Positions 1 through 6,919 of a stretch of 64,000 nt of DNA are shown in pieces. The notes under the pieces were generated by a model. It made no database searches and was not told the DNA's origin. It saw only the letters and a program-made list of their open reading frames with translations. Made by a program: the position numbers and the translations under genes. The DNA is from Mycoplasmatota bacterium. GTDB taxonomy: Bacteria; Bacillota_I; Bacilli_A; Izemoplasmatales; Hujiaoplasmataceae. Position 1 is the first letter of the stretch. Each line of letters begins with the position of its first letter. The DNA is taken from positions 1-64,000 of the forward strand of contig JAQIBJ010000047.1 of the NCBI GenBank assembly GCA_027859085.1. Direction: 5' to 3'.

Positions 1-81
1 TACTTGAATTGGGAGAGGTATTTTAAGAAACTTAAAAGAAAACCAATAATGAAACCAAAGTTATACGTGAAAGTTTGGTAA
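1..81 (+). CDS. Group II intron reverse transcriptase/maturase, C-terminal fragment (partial)
   Basis: An open frame runs from base 1 to a TAA at 79-81, encoding 26 residues: YLNWERYFKKLKR, then KPIMKPKLYVKVW. The aromatic and lysine-rich end and its position 15 bases before intron domain V are typical of intron-encoded maturases, whose reading frame sits in domain IV. The start and the reverse transcriptase core are off the window, so activity cannot be judged. The identification rests mainly on context with domain V. Confidence 0.6.
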   Translation, partial: YLNWERYFKKLKRKPIMKPKLYVKVW

Positions 82-96
82 GTAAGAGAATATGAA

Positions 97-129
97 GAGC
101 CTATTGCCTTAATAAGGCACGATGGGTTC
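97..129 (+). ncRNA. Group II intron domain V catalytic hairpin
   Basis: Domain V is the catalytic core of group II introns. GAGCC (97-101) pairs with GGTTC (125-129), TAT pairs with ATG, and GCC pairs with GGC after the ACG bulge region. This matches the conserved 34-nt layout, including the AGC catalytic triad in the 5' strand. It is followed directly by TGTGAGGGG, as is usual for bacterial introns of this type. Confidence 0.85.
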
Positions 130-202
130 TGTGAGGGGCTTATAAGACTTACCCTTACGTAATTTGAAAGGAGTATGTCGAGAATAGTCTACTCGACTGT
201 TT

Positions 203-649
203 ATGAAAATATTAATTGATGCGGATGCAAGTCCAGTAAGAAGTATTACAACTGAATTAGCAAAAGAATACAAAGTTGATTTAATCATTGTATGTAATGT
301 TCATCATATGATTCAAACTAATTATGGACAAGTAATCACTGTTGATGCGGGAAATGATGTGGCAGATCATGAAATTGTAAGATTAACACAAAAAGGAGAT
401 TTGGTTGTCACTCAAGATTATGGTTTAGCCAGTTTAATATTACTTAAAGGGGCTTATGCATTACATCAAGATGGTTGGTTTTACACCGCTGATAATATTG
501 ATACTTTATTATTGCAAAGACATTTAAATCAAAAAATGAGAAAAGCAAAAAAAAGATATGGTCATATTTCAAAAAGAAAAGAAAGTGACAATGTCAAGTT
601 TAAAGAAACATTAGATGGATTTTTGAATGCAAATATAATTAAGAAATGA
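203..649 (+). CDS. yqxD: UPF0178 family protein YqxD/YaiI
   Basis: The 148-residue protein matches the YqxD/YaiI (DUF188) family over its whole length: an N-terminal strand with an acidic motif (MKILIDADASP), a CNVHH segment near residue 31, DAGNDVADHE near residue 49, then GDLVVTQDYGLA. The fold is PIN-like and the cellular role is unknown. Most relatives carry DADACP; here the cysteine is serine. The start at 203 is the only one fitting family length. No Shine-Dalgarno lies at normal distance; the nearest GGAG (170-173) is inside the upstream intron, about 30 bases away. It is probably the last gene before the terminator at 682. Confidence 0.9.
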   Translation: MKILIDADASPVRSITTELAKEYKVDLIIVCNVHHMIQTNYGQVITVDAGNDVADHEIVRLTQKGDLVVTQDYGLASLILLKGAYALHQDGWFYTADNIDTLLLQRHLNQKMRKAKKRYGHISKRKESDNVKFKETLDGFLNANIIKK

Positions 650-681
650 ACATAAAAGGTATCGATAAAATATAAAAAAAG

Positions 682-714
682 GGTTAATCATTTTCAAAAT
701 GATTAACCTCTTTT
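682..714. terminator. Bidirectional intrinsic terminator
   Basis: A 13-bp perfect inverted repeat, GGTTAATCATTTT (682-694) and its complement (696-708), has a one-base centre and is followed by TCTTTT on the plus strand; a run of A precedes it, so it also works on the minus strand. It ends both yqxD and the convergent aldo/keto reductase gene. Confidence 0.9.
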
Positions 715-729
715 ATACTTAAATTTCTT

Positions 730-1554
730 TTAGAACATTACATTATCAAATTCAGGGAAGTATTTTTCCCCTTTATTTAATTCTTTGATTTTATTCATAT
801 CTTCATCATCTAGTGAGAAATCAAAGATATCAAAGTTTTCTTTAATGCGTTTTGAGTGAACACTTTTTGGAATCACAACGATATCACGTTCTGTTAACCA
901 TTTAATTGCGATTTGTGCAACTGATTTTTTATATTTCTTAGCAATTTCTTGCATGGTTTCATTTTCAAGTAATTCATCGATATGATGTGACATTAACGGT
1001 GCGTAAGCTTCTAATTGAATGCCATTGTTTTTACAAAAATCCTTTAAGAATTCATTCTGTAAGCGAATATGTGTTTCAACTTGGTTTACCATAGGCTTAA
1101 CCTTAGCGTTGTCTAATAAATGTTGTAAGTGATGAACGTTATAGTTTGAGACGCCAATGGCTTTGACTTTACCCATTTCATAAAGTGTTTCCAAAGCTTT
1201 CCATGTGTCTATAGAGTTTTCATAACCTTTAAACCAGTGAATTAAATATAGATCAACATATTCTAAACCTAATTTTTTTAAAGAATCATTACATGCTTTA
1301 ATGGCCGATTGATAACCTTGTTCAGTGTTCCATAATTTTGTTGTTACAAAAATATCTTTTCTTTTAACACCTGAATCTTTAATGGCTTTTCCTACAGATT
1401 CTTCATTGCCATATACTGCTGCAGTATCAATATGTCTATATCCTGTTTTCAAAGCAGTTAAAACAGCATTATAAGCATCTTCGTCTTTACTTCTAAATGT
1501 TCCTAATCCAATGATTGGCATTAGAGTGTCGTTATTTAATTTTTGTTTTTTCAT
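730..1554 (-). CDS. Aldo/keto reductase (2,5-diketogluconate/glyoxal reductase type)
   Basis: A 274-residue NADPH-type aldo/keto reductase, a cytosolic TIM barrel that reduces aldehydes and ketones. The catalytic tetrad is visible: Asp and Tyr in HIDTAAVYGNE (near residues 42-52), Lys in VTTKLWN and His in LIHW. The cofactor-binding end carries IPKSVHSKRIKEN. It resembles Bacillus YvgN/YtbE. The physiological substrate cannot be read from sequence; detoxification of methylglyoxal-like aldehydes is plausible. The start codon follows a GAGGTG Shine-Dalgarno on the minus strand. Monocistronic, convergent with yqxD and divergent from the surface protein gene. Confidence 0.93.
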   Translation of the reverse strand: MKKQKLNNDTLMPIIGLGTFRSKDEDAYNAVLTALKTGYRHIDTAAVYGNEESVGKAIKDSGVKRKDIFVTTKLWNTEQGYQSAIKACNDSLKKLGLEYVDLYLIHWFKGYENSIDTWKALETLYEMGKVKAIGVSNYNVHHLQHLLDNAKVKPMVNQVETHIRLQNEFLKDFCKNNGIQLEAYAPLMSHHIDELLENETMQEIAKKYKKSVAQIAIKWLTERDIVVIPKSVHSKRIKENFDIFDFSLDDEDMNKIKELNKGEKYFPEFDNVMF

Positions 1555-1574
1555 AATTAGTCACCTCATTAAAG

Positions 1575-1603
1575 ATTATAACATGATTTTTTTTAATCTT
1601 AAA
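1575..1603 (-). promoter_or_regulatory. Promoter of the aldo/keto reductase gene
   Basis: Read on the minus strand, TATAAT (1580 to 1575) is a consensus -10 placed 17 bases downstream of TTTAAG, a weak -35. It lies just upstream of the Shine-Dalgarno and start codon of the reductase. Confidence 0.6.
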
Positions 1604-1665
1604 ATGATTAGTTTTAAAGAATTTTAATTTTTGATAAGTAATATTATAGTAAAAGGAGAAATAAT

Positions 1666-3318
1666 ATGAAGAAATTTTTTGGTTTTATGAGTTTATTAAC
1701 AGTTTTAATTTTTGGAATAAATCAATATGTTTTTGCTGGACAAATTAATTATTTGCCTGGTGGTAAGAATTATGTATCTATGGATAATCTAGAATATATT
1801 ATGGAAGAGGCTCCTGTATTATATTCAATTGATGACATTATGGTTAAGCCAGATACGGATTATGTATTTTCAATTGATGCAGCTTTGGATAGTCCAATGG
1901 TGGAAATATATATACGGTATATAAGCAATGGCGAAATTTACGATGAAGTCATTTTTACTGGCAATGATTTTTTAGGAACATCATTTGATAGCAATACGTA
2001 TCGTTATTATTTGTTTTCAACTGATATAGACGTTAATTTCATCTCTTTAGAAATAAGAGGGTTAGATGTGATGAGTAAAGAAGAGGCTCAGGGTATTCAG
2101 ATTGAAGAAGGCAATTTTCCGACTGCTTATGAGGAGCATATTCCTGGAACGATGATTGATACAACCTCACCGTATTTTCAAAGTTCAGGTACAATCATCT
2201 CATATGTTGATCGACCAATTACAGCGGTAGAAGTTCAAAACTCTTTGGTTGCTTATGATACAATTGATGGCGATGTATCGACCAATATTACTTTATTGAA
2301 TGATGGGTACACGACTTCGATGGACACATTGGGAACTTATTCAATGATTTTTAGTGTCGCTGATTCGAGCGGAAACTTATCTGAAGTTGAAATATTTGTG
2401 GAAGTTGTGGATGTCTTAGAGCCTGTATTTTCAGATATTAATCAACTAGAAGTATTGTATCCCAATGTATTGACTGAAGAGGAGATTCTTTCACAATTAT
2501 CTGCAAGCGATAATTATGATGGAGATATTTCCCATTTAATAACGGTTGTGAATAATGAGTATACAATTAATTCTAATATAGTGGGCACTTATGCTATGCA
2601 ATTTAGTGTTTTAGACAGTTCTGGAAATGAAACGTTACATGATTTAGTTATTGATGTGATTGATCAAGAAGCACCAATCATTACTGGTGAATCCAGTATC
2701 CATATTGGATATAATCAATATTATTCTGAATCAACTATTATATCAGGGTTAAGTGTATCGGATAATTATGATCAAAACATCTTTTTGGTTGTGGAAAGTA
2801 ATGCTTATAAAGATAATCCTAAACAAATCGGAGAATATGATGTTGTATTTTCAGCAACTGATTCTTCCGGTAATCGAACTGAAAAAATAATAACGGTTAA
2901 TGTGATTGATAGCATTGGCCCCATGATATACTTTGACTTATCAGTGATTCAAGTGTATTCAGATCAAGTGATGACTCTACCAGATTTTGCGGAATTATTA
3001 ACAAAAACAAATGAATTAGACAGTCGTAGAGACTATCTGATAACTGTGAAGTATGATTCCTATACAAAACACGCCAATAAACCAGGAACCTATCATTTGA
3101 AACTATTGTTTGAAGATGAATTTGGAAAAAAAACTAATAAAAATTTAGAAATTAAAGTCATTGATCAGGTTGTTGACGGTATCTTTTTATCGCCTGAAGA
3201 AATTGAAGTTGGATTTTTTGAAAAAAATCAAAATATATTGATCCTTGGAGGTAGTGGATTAGTACTGATGGGGAGTAATTTAGCATGGTTTTTTATTCAT
3301 CGAAAACGCATAATATGA
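1666..3318 (+). CDS. Surface-anchored protein with tandem Ig-like (DUF5011-type) domains
   Basis: The 550-residue protein begins with a signal peptide (MKKFFGFMSLLTVLIFG, cleavage likely after VFA near residue 24). A unique N-terminal domain of about 140 residues follows. Then come at least three bacterial Ig-like repeats, each with the pattern YDGDIS...N...GTY...DSSGN...VIDQEAP (around residues 165-250, 255-335 and 340-415), and a fourth, weaker copy to about 500. One transmembrane helix (near 525-545) ends in positively charged HRKRII. The layout is that of an exported protein held in the membrane with the repeats outside, for adhesion or as a spacer. Start supported by AAGGAG. Ligand unknown. 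Confidence 0.8.
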   Translation: MKKFFGFMSLLTVLIFGINQYVFAGQINYLPGGKNYVSMDNLEYIMEEAPVLYSIDDIMVKPDTDYVFSIDAALDSPMVEIYIRYISNGEIYDEVIFTGNDFLGTSFDSNTYRYYLFSTDIDVNFISLEIRGLDVMSKEEAQGIQIEEGNFPTAYEEHIPGTMIDTTSPYFQSSGTIISYVDRPITAVEVQNSLVAYDTIDGDVSTNITLLNDGYTTSMDTLGTYSMIFSVADSSGNLSEVEIFVEVVDVLEPVFSDINQLEVLYPNVLTEEEILSQLSASDNYDGDISHLITVVNNEYTINSNIVGTYAMQFSVLDSSGNETLHDLVIDVIDQEAPIITGESSIHIGYNQYYSESTIISGLSVSDNYDQNIFLVVESNAYKDNPKQIGEYDVVFSATDSSGNRTEKIITVNVIDSIGPMIYFDLSVIQVYSDQVMTLPDFAELLTKTNELDSRRDYLITVKYDSYTKHANKPGTYHLKLLFEDEFGKKTNKNLEIKVIDQVVDGIFLSPEEIEVGFFEKNQNILILGGSGLVLMGSNLAWFFIHRKRII

Positions 3319-3347
3319 TTGACATCTTCTAGTCCATAGGTTATAAT
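3319..3347 (+). promoter_or_regulatory. Sigma-A promoter of the manganese riboswitch transcript
   Basis: Consensus TTGACA (3319-3324) and TATAAT (3342-3347) are separated by exactly 17 bases. The -35 box begins immediately after the stop codon of the surface protein gene. Transcription would start near 3354, right at the aptamer. Confidence 0.92.
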
Positions 3348-3353
3348 TATATC

Positions 3354-3436
3354 AATAAGGGAGTAGCTGGCCTAAGTGCAATTAAATCAACATCATGGTT
3401 AAATACCTGGTTTAATTTTAAACAGCAAGACTTATG
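3354..3436 (+). promoter_or_regulatory. yybP-ykoY manganese riboswitch aptamer
   Basis: The 5' box ATAAGGGAGTAGCTGG and the 3' box AGCAAGACTTAT match the conserved ends of the yybP-ykoY Mn2+ riboswitch class. P1 is formed by ATAAG (3355-3359) with CTTAT (3431-3435). It sits between a consensus promoter and a P-type cation ATPase, a standard target of this class. The 3' strand of P1 is also the 5' strand of the downstream terminator hairpin, so metal binding should hold P1 closed and let transcription through. Confidence 0.88.
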
Positions 3437-3464
3437 CATTTTTTGTGTATAAGTCTGTTTTTTC
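3425..3464 (+). terminator. Riboswitch-controlled intrinsic terminator
   Basis: AGACTTATGCA (3428-3438) pairs with TGTATAAGTCT (3446-3456) in an 11-bp stem with one G-T pair, followed by GTTTTTTC. It overlaps the 3' end of the aptamer, giving mutually exclusive folds, and lies 18 bases before the start of the ATPase gene. Confidence 0.88.
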
Positions 3465-3481
3465 TAAGAAAGGGTGAATAT

Positions 3482-6172
3482 ATGGAGTCATACAGTCAAT
3501 CAAAAAAGGAAATTTTAGAAACTTTAAAAGTTGATTCAAAAAAGGGATTAACGAAAGAGGAAGTCAATAAGAGGCAGGAAGAATACGGGAAGAATCAATT
3601 AAGAGAATCAAAGAAAAAAACAATGTTAATGATGTTTCTTGATCAATTTAAAGACTTCTTGGTTATTATTTTAATTATAGCCGCAGCAGTATCCGTTGTG
3701 GTTGGCGTTTTAGAAGGAGAAGGGTTAATTGATGGATTCATCATTATTGCCATTGTCTTATTAAACGCTATTCTTGGAGTTAACCAGGAACAAAAAGCAA
3801 ATAATGCGTTGGCAGCGTTAAAGAAAATGAGTTCTCCACATGCAATAGTTATTCGAGAAGGAAAAACAATTGAAGTTTCTTCTGAAGAATTAACAGTTGG
3901 TGATATTGTTTTATTAGAAACTGGAGATTTTGTGGCTGCGGACATTAGGCTGTTAGAATCAACCAATTTAAAAACTGATGAATCATCTTTAACTGGAGAA
4001 TCAACGCCTGTAGAAAAAGATGCAAGCATAGAACTTGAAGACCCTACTGCATTGGCAGAAAGAGAAAATTCAGTATATATGTCAACCCTTGTTACTTATG
4101 GTAAGGGAAAAGGGATTGTCACTGGTATTGGAATGGAAACCGAGATAGGTAAGATTGCAACAATGCTTGATGCCGTAGAAGAAGGCAAAACACCATTACA
4201 AAAAACCATTGATCAATTTGCTAAAGTATTGGGTATTGTCATCATCATTATTTCATTTGTGGTATTTATGTTAGGTTTCATTCAAAATAATTTTGAATTT
4301 GAACTTGAGTTATTCTTGACATCAGTTGCGTTAGCTGTTGCGGCTATCCCAGAAGGATTAACCGCTGTTATCACTGTTGTTTTGGCTTTAGGAATGCAAC
4401 GGATGGTTAAAAGAAATGCAATTATTAAAAACTTATCAACAGTTGAAACCTTAGGGCAATCATCAGTGATTTGTTCAGATAAAACTGGAACATTAACCCA
4501 AAACGAAATGACTGTTAGACGCATTTATGATTTAGATCATGTATATGATGTTAGTGGAAATGGTTATGAAACTAAAGGCGACATCCTATTAGATGATAAA
4601 AAAGTTAAACCTAGTGGTAATTTAGAAAAAATTTTACAGATATCATTATTATGTAATGACTCAAAAATAGAAAGTGCAAATAAAATATTAGGAGATCCGA
4701 CAGAAGGCGCCTTATTAGTAATGGCAGCTAAGGGTGGGTTTTCTGTAGATGATCCCGAAGATACTTATCCACAATTAAATGAATACACATTTGATTCAAC
4801 AAGAAAAATGATGTCTTCAATTAATAAAGTTGACGATAAAAATCTTGTTTTAACAAAAGGGGCTAGTGACCAATTGATTAAGAAATGTAATCGCATTTCA
4901 ATCAATGGTAAAGTTAGAAAAATCACAAAAAAAGACATTGATAAAGTCTTAAAACAAAATGAAGAATTTTCAGCACAAGCATATCGAGTTTTAGGGTTTG
5001 CTTATCGTGAGACTGATGAGCCTAAATCAATGGATTTAGAACAAGATTTAATTTTTGTTGGTTTAGTGGCAATGATTGATCCACCAAGACCAGAAGCAAA
5101 AGATGCGATCGCTAAATGTCATACAGCGGGAATCCGTGTCATGATGATTACGGGTGACCATATCATTACAGCTAAAGCAATCGCTAAAGAACTCAATATA
5201 TTAAAAGAAGGTGGACTTGCTTTATCTGGTGAGGACACAAGAGATATGTCCGATGAAGAATTTGAAGAAGCAATCCTTAAATGTGATGTGTTCGCAAGAA
5301 GTACACCAGCAGATAAGATTAGAATTGTTGAAGTTTTACAGAAAAATGGAGAAGTTGTCGCCATGACTGGAGACGGTGTCAATGATTCTCCAGCATTAAA
5401 ACAAGCTGAAATTGGTGTTGCAATGGGTATTACAGGTACTGAGGTTTCTAAAGAAGCATCTAATATGATTTTGACAGATGATAACTTTAGTTCAATTGTT
5501 GCAGCTGTAGAAGAAGGAAGAACAATTTATAGTAATATTAGGAAATTTACCGTGTTCTTAGTTTCATGTAACGTTGGTGAAATCTTTATAATTTTATTAG
5601 CGATGATATTTTCACCATTCTTTAATGGACTATTACCATTGATGGCCATTCATTTATTATGGATTAATCTAATGACCGATTCATTCCCAGCATTTGCGCT
5701 TGGTATGGAAAAAGCTGAAGGTAATGCGATGGATAGAGCACCTCGTGATACCAAAGAAAAATTATTAAATAAAGAAACATTGATTAAAGTACTTATTCAA
5801 GGTACCGGATTAATGTTAGCTGGTTTAACAGCATTCAAATTAGGGTTATCAGTCATTGAAGGTGCATCTGAAACACAAGCCATTACAATGGCGTTTGTAA
5901 CTATTGTGTTTGGTGAATTGTTAAGAGCTTTCTCAGCAAGATCAGAAACGAAATTCTTATATCAATTCAATCCATTCAGTAATAAGTTTTTAAATTACTC
6001 TGTATTTATTTCTTTAGGTCTTGTGTTATTATTAGTTTATGTGCCATTTACTGCAGAAATATTCAAATTAGAACCATTAACATTTGTGGAATTATTAATT
6101 GCAATGGGTCTTGGAGTTGTACCAATGTTGTTTGGTGAAATAACAAAAATTGTGCAAAAAGCTGCTTATTAA
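3482..6172 (+). CDS. P-type (P2A) cation-transporting ATPase, probably Mn2+/Ca2+ exporter
   Basis: An 896-residue P-type ATPase of the Ca2+/Mn2+ (SERCA/PMR1-like) group, which exports divalent cations across the membrane using ATP. N-terminal cation ATPase domain; actuator loop with SLTGES; membrane helix 4 with AAIPEGL; phosphorylation site SDKTGTLT with Asp333; hinge MTGDGVNDSPALK; helix 6 with NLMTDSFPAFALG. Ten transmembrane segments are expected. The ATG at 3482 follows AAAGGGTG at normal spacing. An in-frame ATG at 3434 lies inside the terminator hairpin and was rejected. Control by a manganese riboswitch points to Mn2+ efflux, though Ca2+ transport cannot be excluded. Confidence 0.93.
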   Translation: MESYSQSKKEILETLKVDSKKGLTKEEVNKRQEEYGKNQLRESKKKTMLMMFLDQFKDFLVIILIIAAAVSVVVGVLEGEGLIDGFIIIAIVLLNAILGVNQEQKANNALAALKKMSSPHAIVIREGKTIEVSSEELTVGDIVLLETGDFVAADIRLLESTNLKTDESSLTGESTPVEKDASIELEDPTALAERENSVYMSTLVTYGKGKGIVTGIGMETEIGKIATMLDAVEEGKTPLQKTIDQFAKVLGIVIIIISFVVFMLGFIQNNFEFELELFLTSVALAVAAIPEGLTAVITVVLALGMQRMVKRNAIIKNLSTVETLGQSSVICSDKTGTLTQNEMTVRRIYDLDHVYDVSGNGYETKGDILLDDKKVKPSGNLEKILQISLLCNDSKIESANKILGDPTEGALLVMAAKGGFSVDDPEDTYPQLNEYTFDSTRKMMSSINKVDDKNLVLTKGASDQLIKKCNRISINGKVRKITKKDIDKVLKQNEEFSAQAYRVLGFAYRETDEPKSMDLEQDLIFVGLVAMIDPPRPEAKDAIAKCHTAGIRVMMITGDHIITAKAIAKELNILKEGGLALSGEDTRDMSDEEFEEAILKCDVFARSTPADKIRIVEVLQKNGEVVAMTGDGVNDSPALKQAEIGVAMGITGTEVSKEASNMILTDDNFSSIVAAVEEGRTIYSNIRKFTVFLVSCNVGEIFIILLAMIFSPFFNGLLPLMAIHLLWINLMTDSFPAFALGMEKAEGNAMDRAPRDTKEKLLNKETLIKVLIQGTGLMLAGLTAFKLGLSVIEGASETQAITMAFVTIVFGELLRAFSARSETKFLYQFNPFSNKFLNYSVFISLGLVLLLVYVPFTAEIFKLEPLTFVELLIAMGLGVVPMLFGEITKIVQKAAY

Positions 6173-6245
6173 GTCATTTTTTCCGCTATCTATTGAAATA
6201 TATGATTAAATAAAGTAAAATTATAATAAGAATGGTGGTGGTTTT

Positions 6246-6812
6246 ATGGATAAAAATCTCGTAAACCAAATTAAATTGTCTAAAGATGAAAAGGTCTATT
6301 ATGACTTTAATAAATTAAAAGGCAAAAAAAATGAATGCCGAATGGTTCTAACAACCAAAAGATTAATTGTTTTTAATGACGGCGTTTATTATAAAAAGAA
6401 ACGAAAAATAAGAAGAAAAGGTATTAATGAGATTCAAAGAAATACCATCACTCATATTGAATATTATATTGAATACATGAATTCTACATATATTACTAAA
6501 TTTATAGGATTTGTTTTATTGGTAGCGGGACTTTTATTGGCAATATTTGCTTATACAGGGTCAACGCTTTTACCTGCATTATCAAATTACGCTTTTCAAG
6601 TGTCTGGTATGTTTGTCTTGATCAATGATTTGATATACTACGGGCTTGCATTTATTCTAGTACTCATTGGACTTCTAATGATATTTAAAGCGAAGAAAAC
6701 ATTATTCTTTAAAGTCACTTCAGGACATGTGGATGATTATATGGTACAATTGAAAAAGAATAAATATAATGAAGAAGCCATTAAAAGAATTTCAACAAAA
6801 CTTTATGTTTGA
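6246..6812 (+). CDS. Membrane protein with PH-like N-terminal domain, function unknown
   Basis: I do not recognise this 188-residue protein as a named family. The N-terminal half (1-85) looks like a bacterial PH-like module: ECRMVLTTKRLIVFNDGVYY and a later IEYYIEYMNSTY. Two transmembrane helices follow (about 88-106 and 130-155), then KAKKTLFFKVTSGHVDDYM and a charged tail. The layout resembles small PH-domain membrane proteins of Firmicutes. It is preceded by GGTGGT as Shine-Dalgarno and a TATAAT at 6222-6227, and followed by its own terminator, so probably monocistronic. Confidence 0.65.
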   Translation: MDKNLVNQIKLSKDEKVYYDFNKLKGKKNECRMVLTTKRLIVFNDGVYYKKKRKIRRKGINEIQRNTITHIEYYIEYMNSTYITKFIGFVLLVAGLLLAIFAYTGSTLLPALSNYAFQVSGMFVLINDLIYYGLAFILVLIGLLMIFKAKKTLFFKVTSGHVDDYMVQLKKNKYNEEAIKRISTKLYV

Positions 6813-6819
6813 TTAATTA

Positions 6820-6850
6820 AAAAAGGCGCTGTAAAGCGCTTTTTATTTTT
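6820..6850 (+). terminator. Intrinsic terminator
   Basis: AGGCGCT (6824-6830) and AGCGCTT (6835-6841) form a short GC-rich stem with flanking A and T runs that extend it, ending in TTTTATTTTTT. It ends the PH-like membrane protein gene. Confidence 0.85.
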
Positions 6851-6881
6851 TCAAAAATCCATCATATTTTTTTCTTTATCA

Positions 6882-6890
6882 TGATATAAT
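6882..6890 (+). promoter_or_regulatory. Extended -10 promoter of the MFS gene
   Basis: TGATATAAT is a perfect extended -10 element (TGn plus TATAAT at 6885-6890). No good -35 is visible 17 bases upstream, which the extended element can compensate. It lies about 20 bases before the Shine-Dalgarno of the MFS gene. Confidence 0.7.
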
Positions 6891-6919
6891 AAAAATAATA
6901 TTGGATAATGAGGTGGATT

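Larger units (their letters stand above)
1..197 (+). mobile_element. Group II intron, 3' end
   Basis: The window opens inside a group II intron in the same orientation as the following gene. What is visible is the last 26 codons of an intron-encoded maturase (1-81), a short linker, a recognisable domain V hairpin (97-129), then a domain VI-like stretch ending in CTACTCGAC (189-197), which resembles the 3' ends of many bacterial group II introns. A short helix AGACT/AGTCT (about 146-150 with 186-190) fits domain VI. The 3' splice site is placed at about 197 by this similarity, not proven. The 5' part and 5' exon lie outside the window. Confidence 0.8.

Noticed and set aside
177-197. Inverted repeat GTCGAG...CTCGAC before yqxD as a terminator or operator
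   Set aside because: It lies in the last bases of the intron and is more simply part of the domain VI/3' splice region; no T run follows.
3434-3481. Upstream in-frame start adding 16 residues to the P-type ATPase
   Set aside because: It lies inside the riboswitch terminator hairpin, has no ribosome binding site, and the ATG at 3482 has AAAGGGTG before it.
3643-4029. 128-codon open frame on the minus strand within the P-type ATPase gene
   Set aside because: Shadow of the conserved actuator-domain coding region; composition is Ser/Thr-rich by frame effect only.
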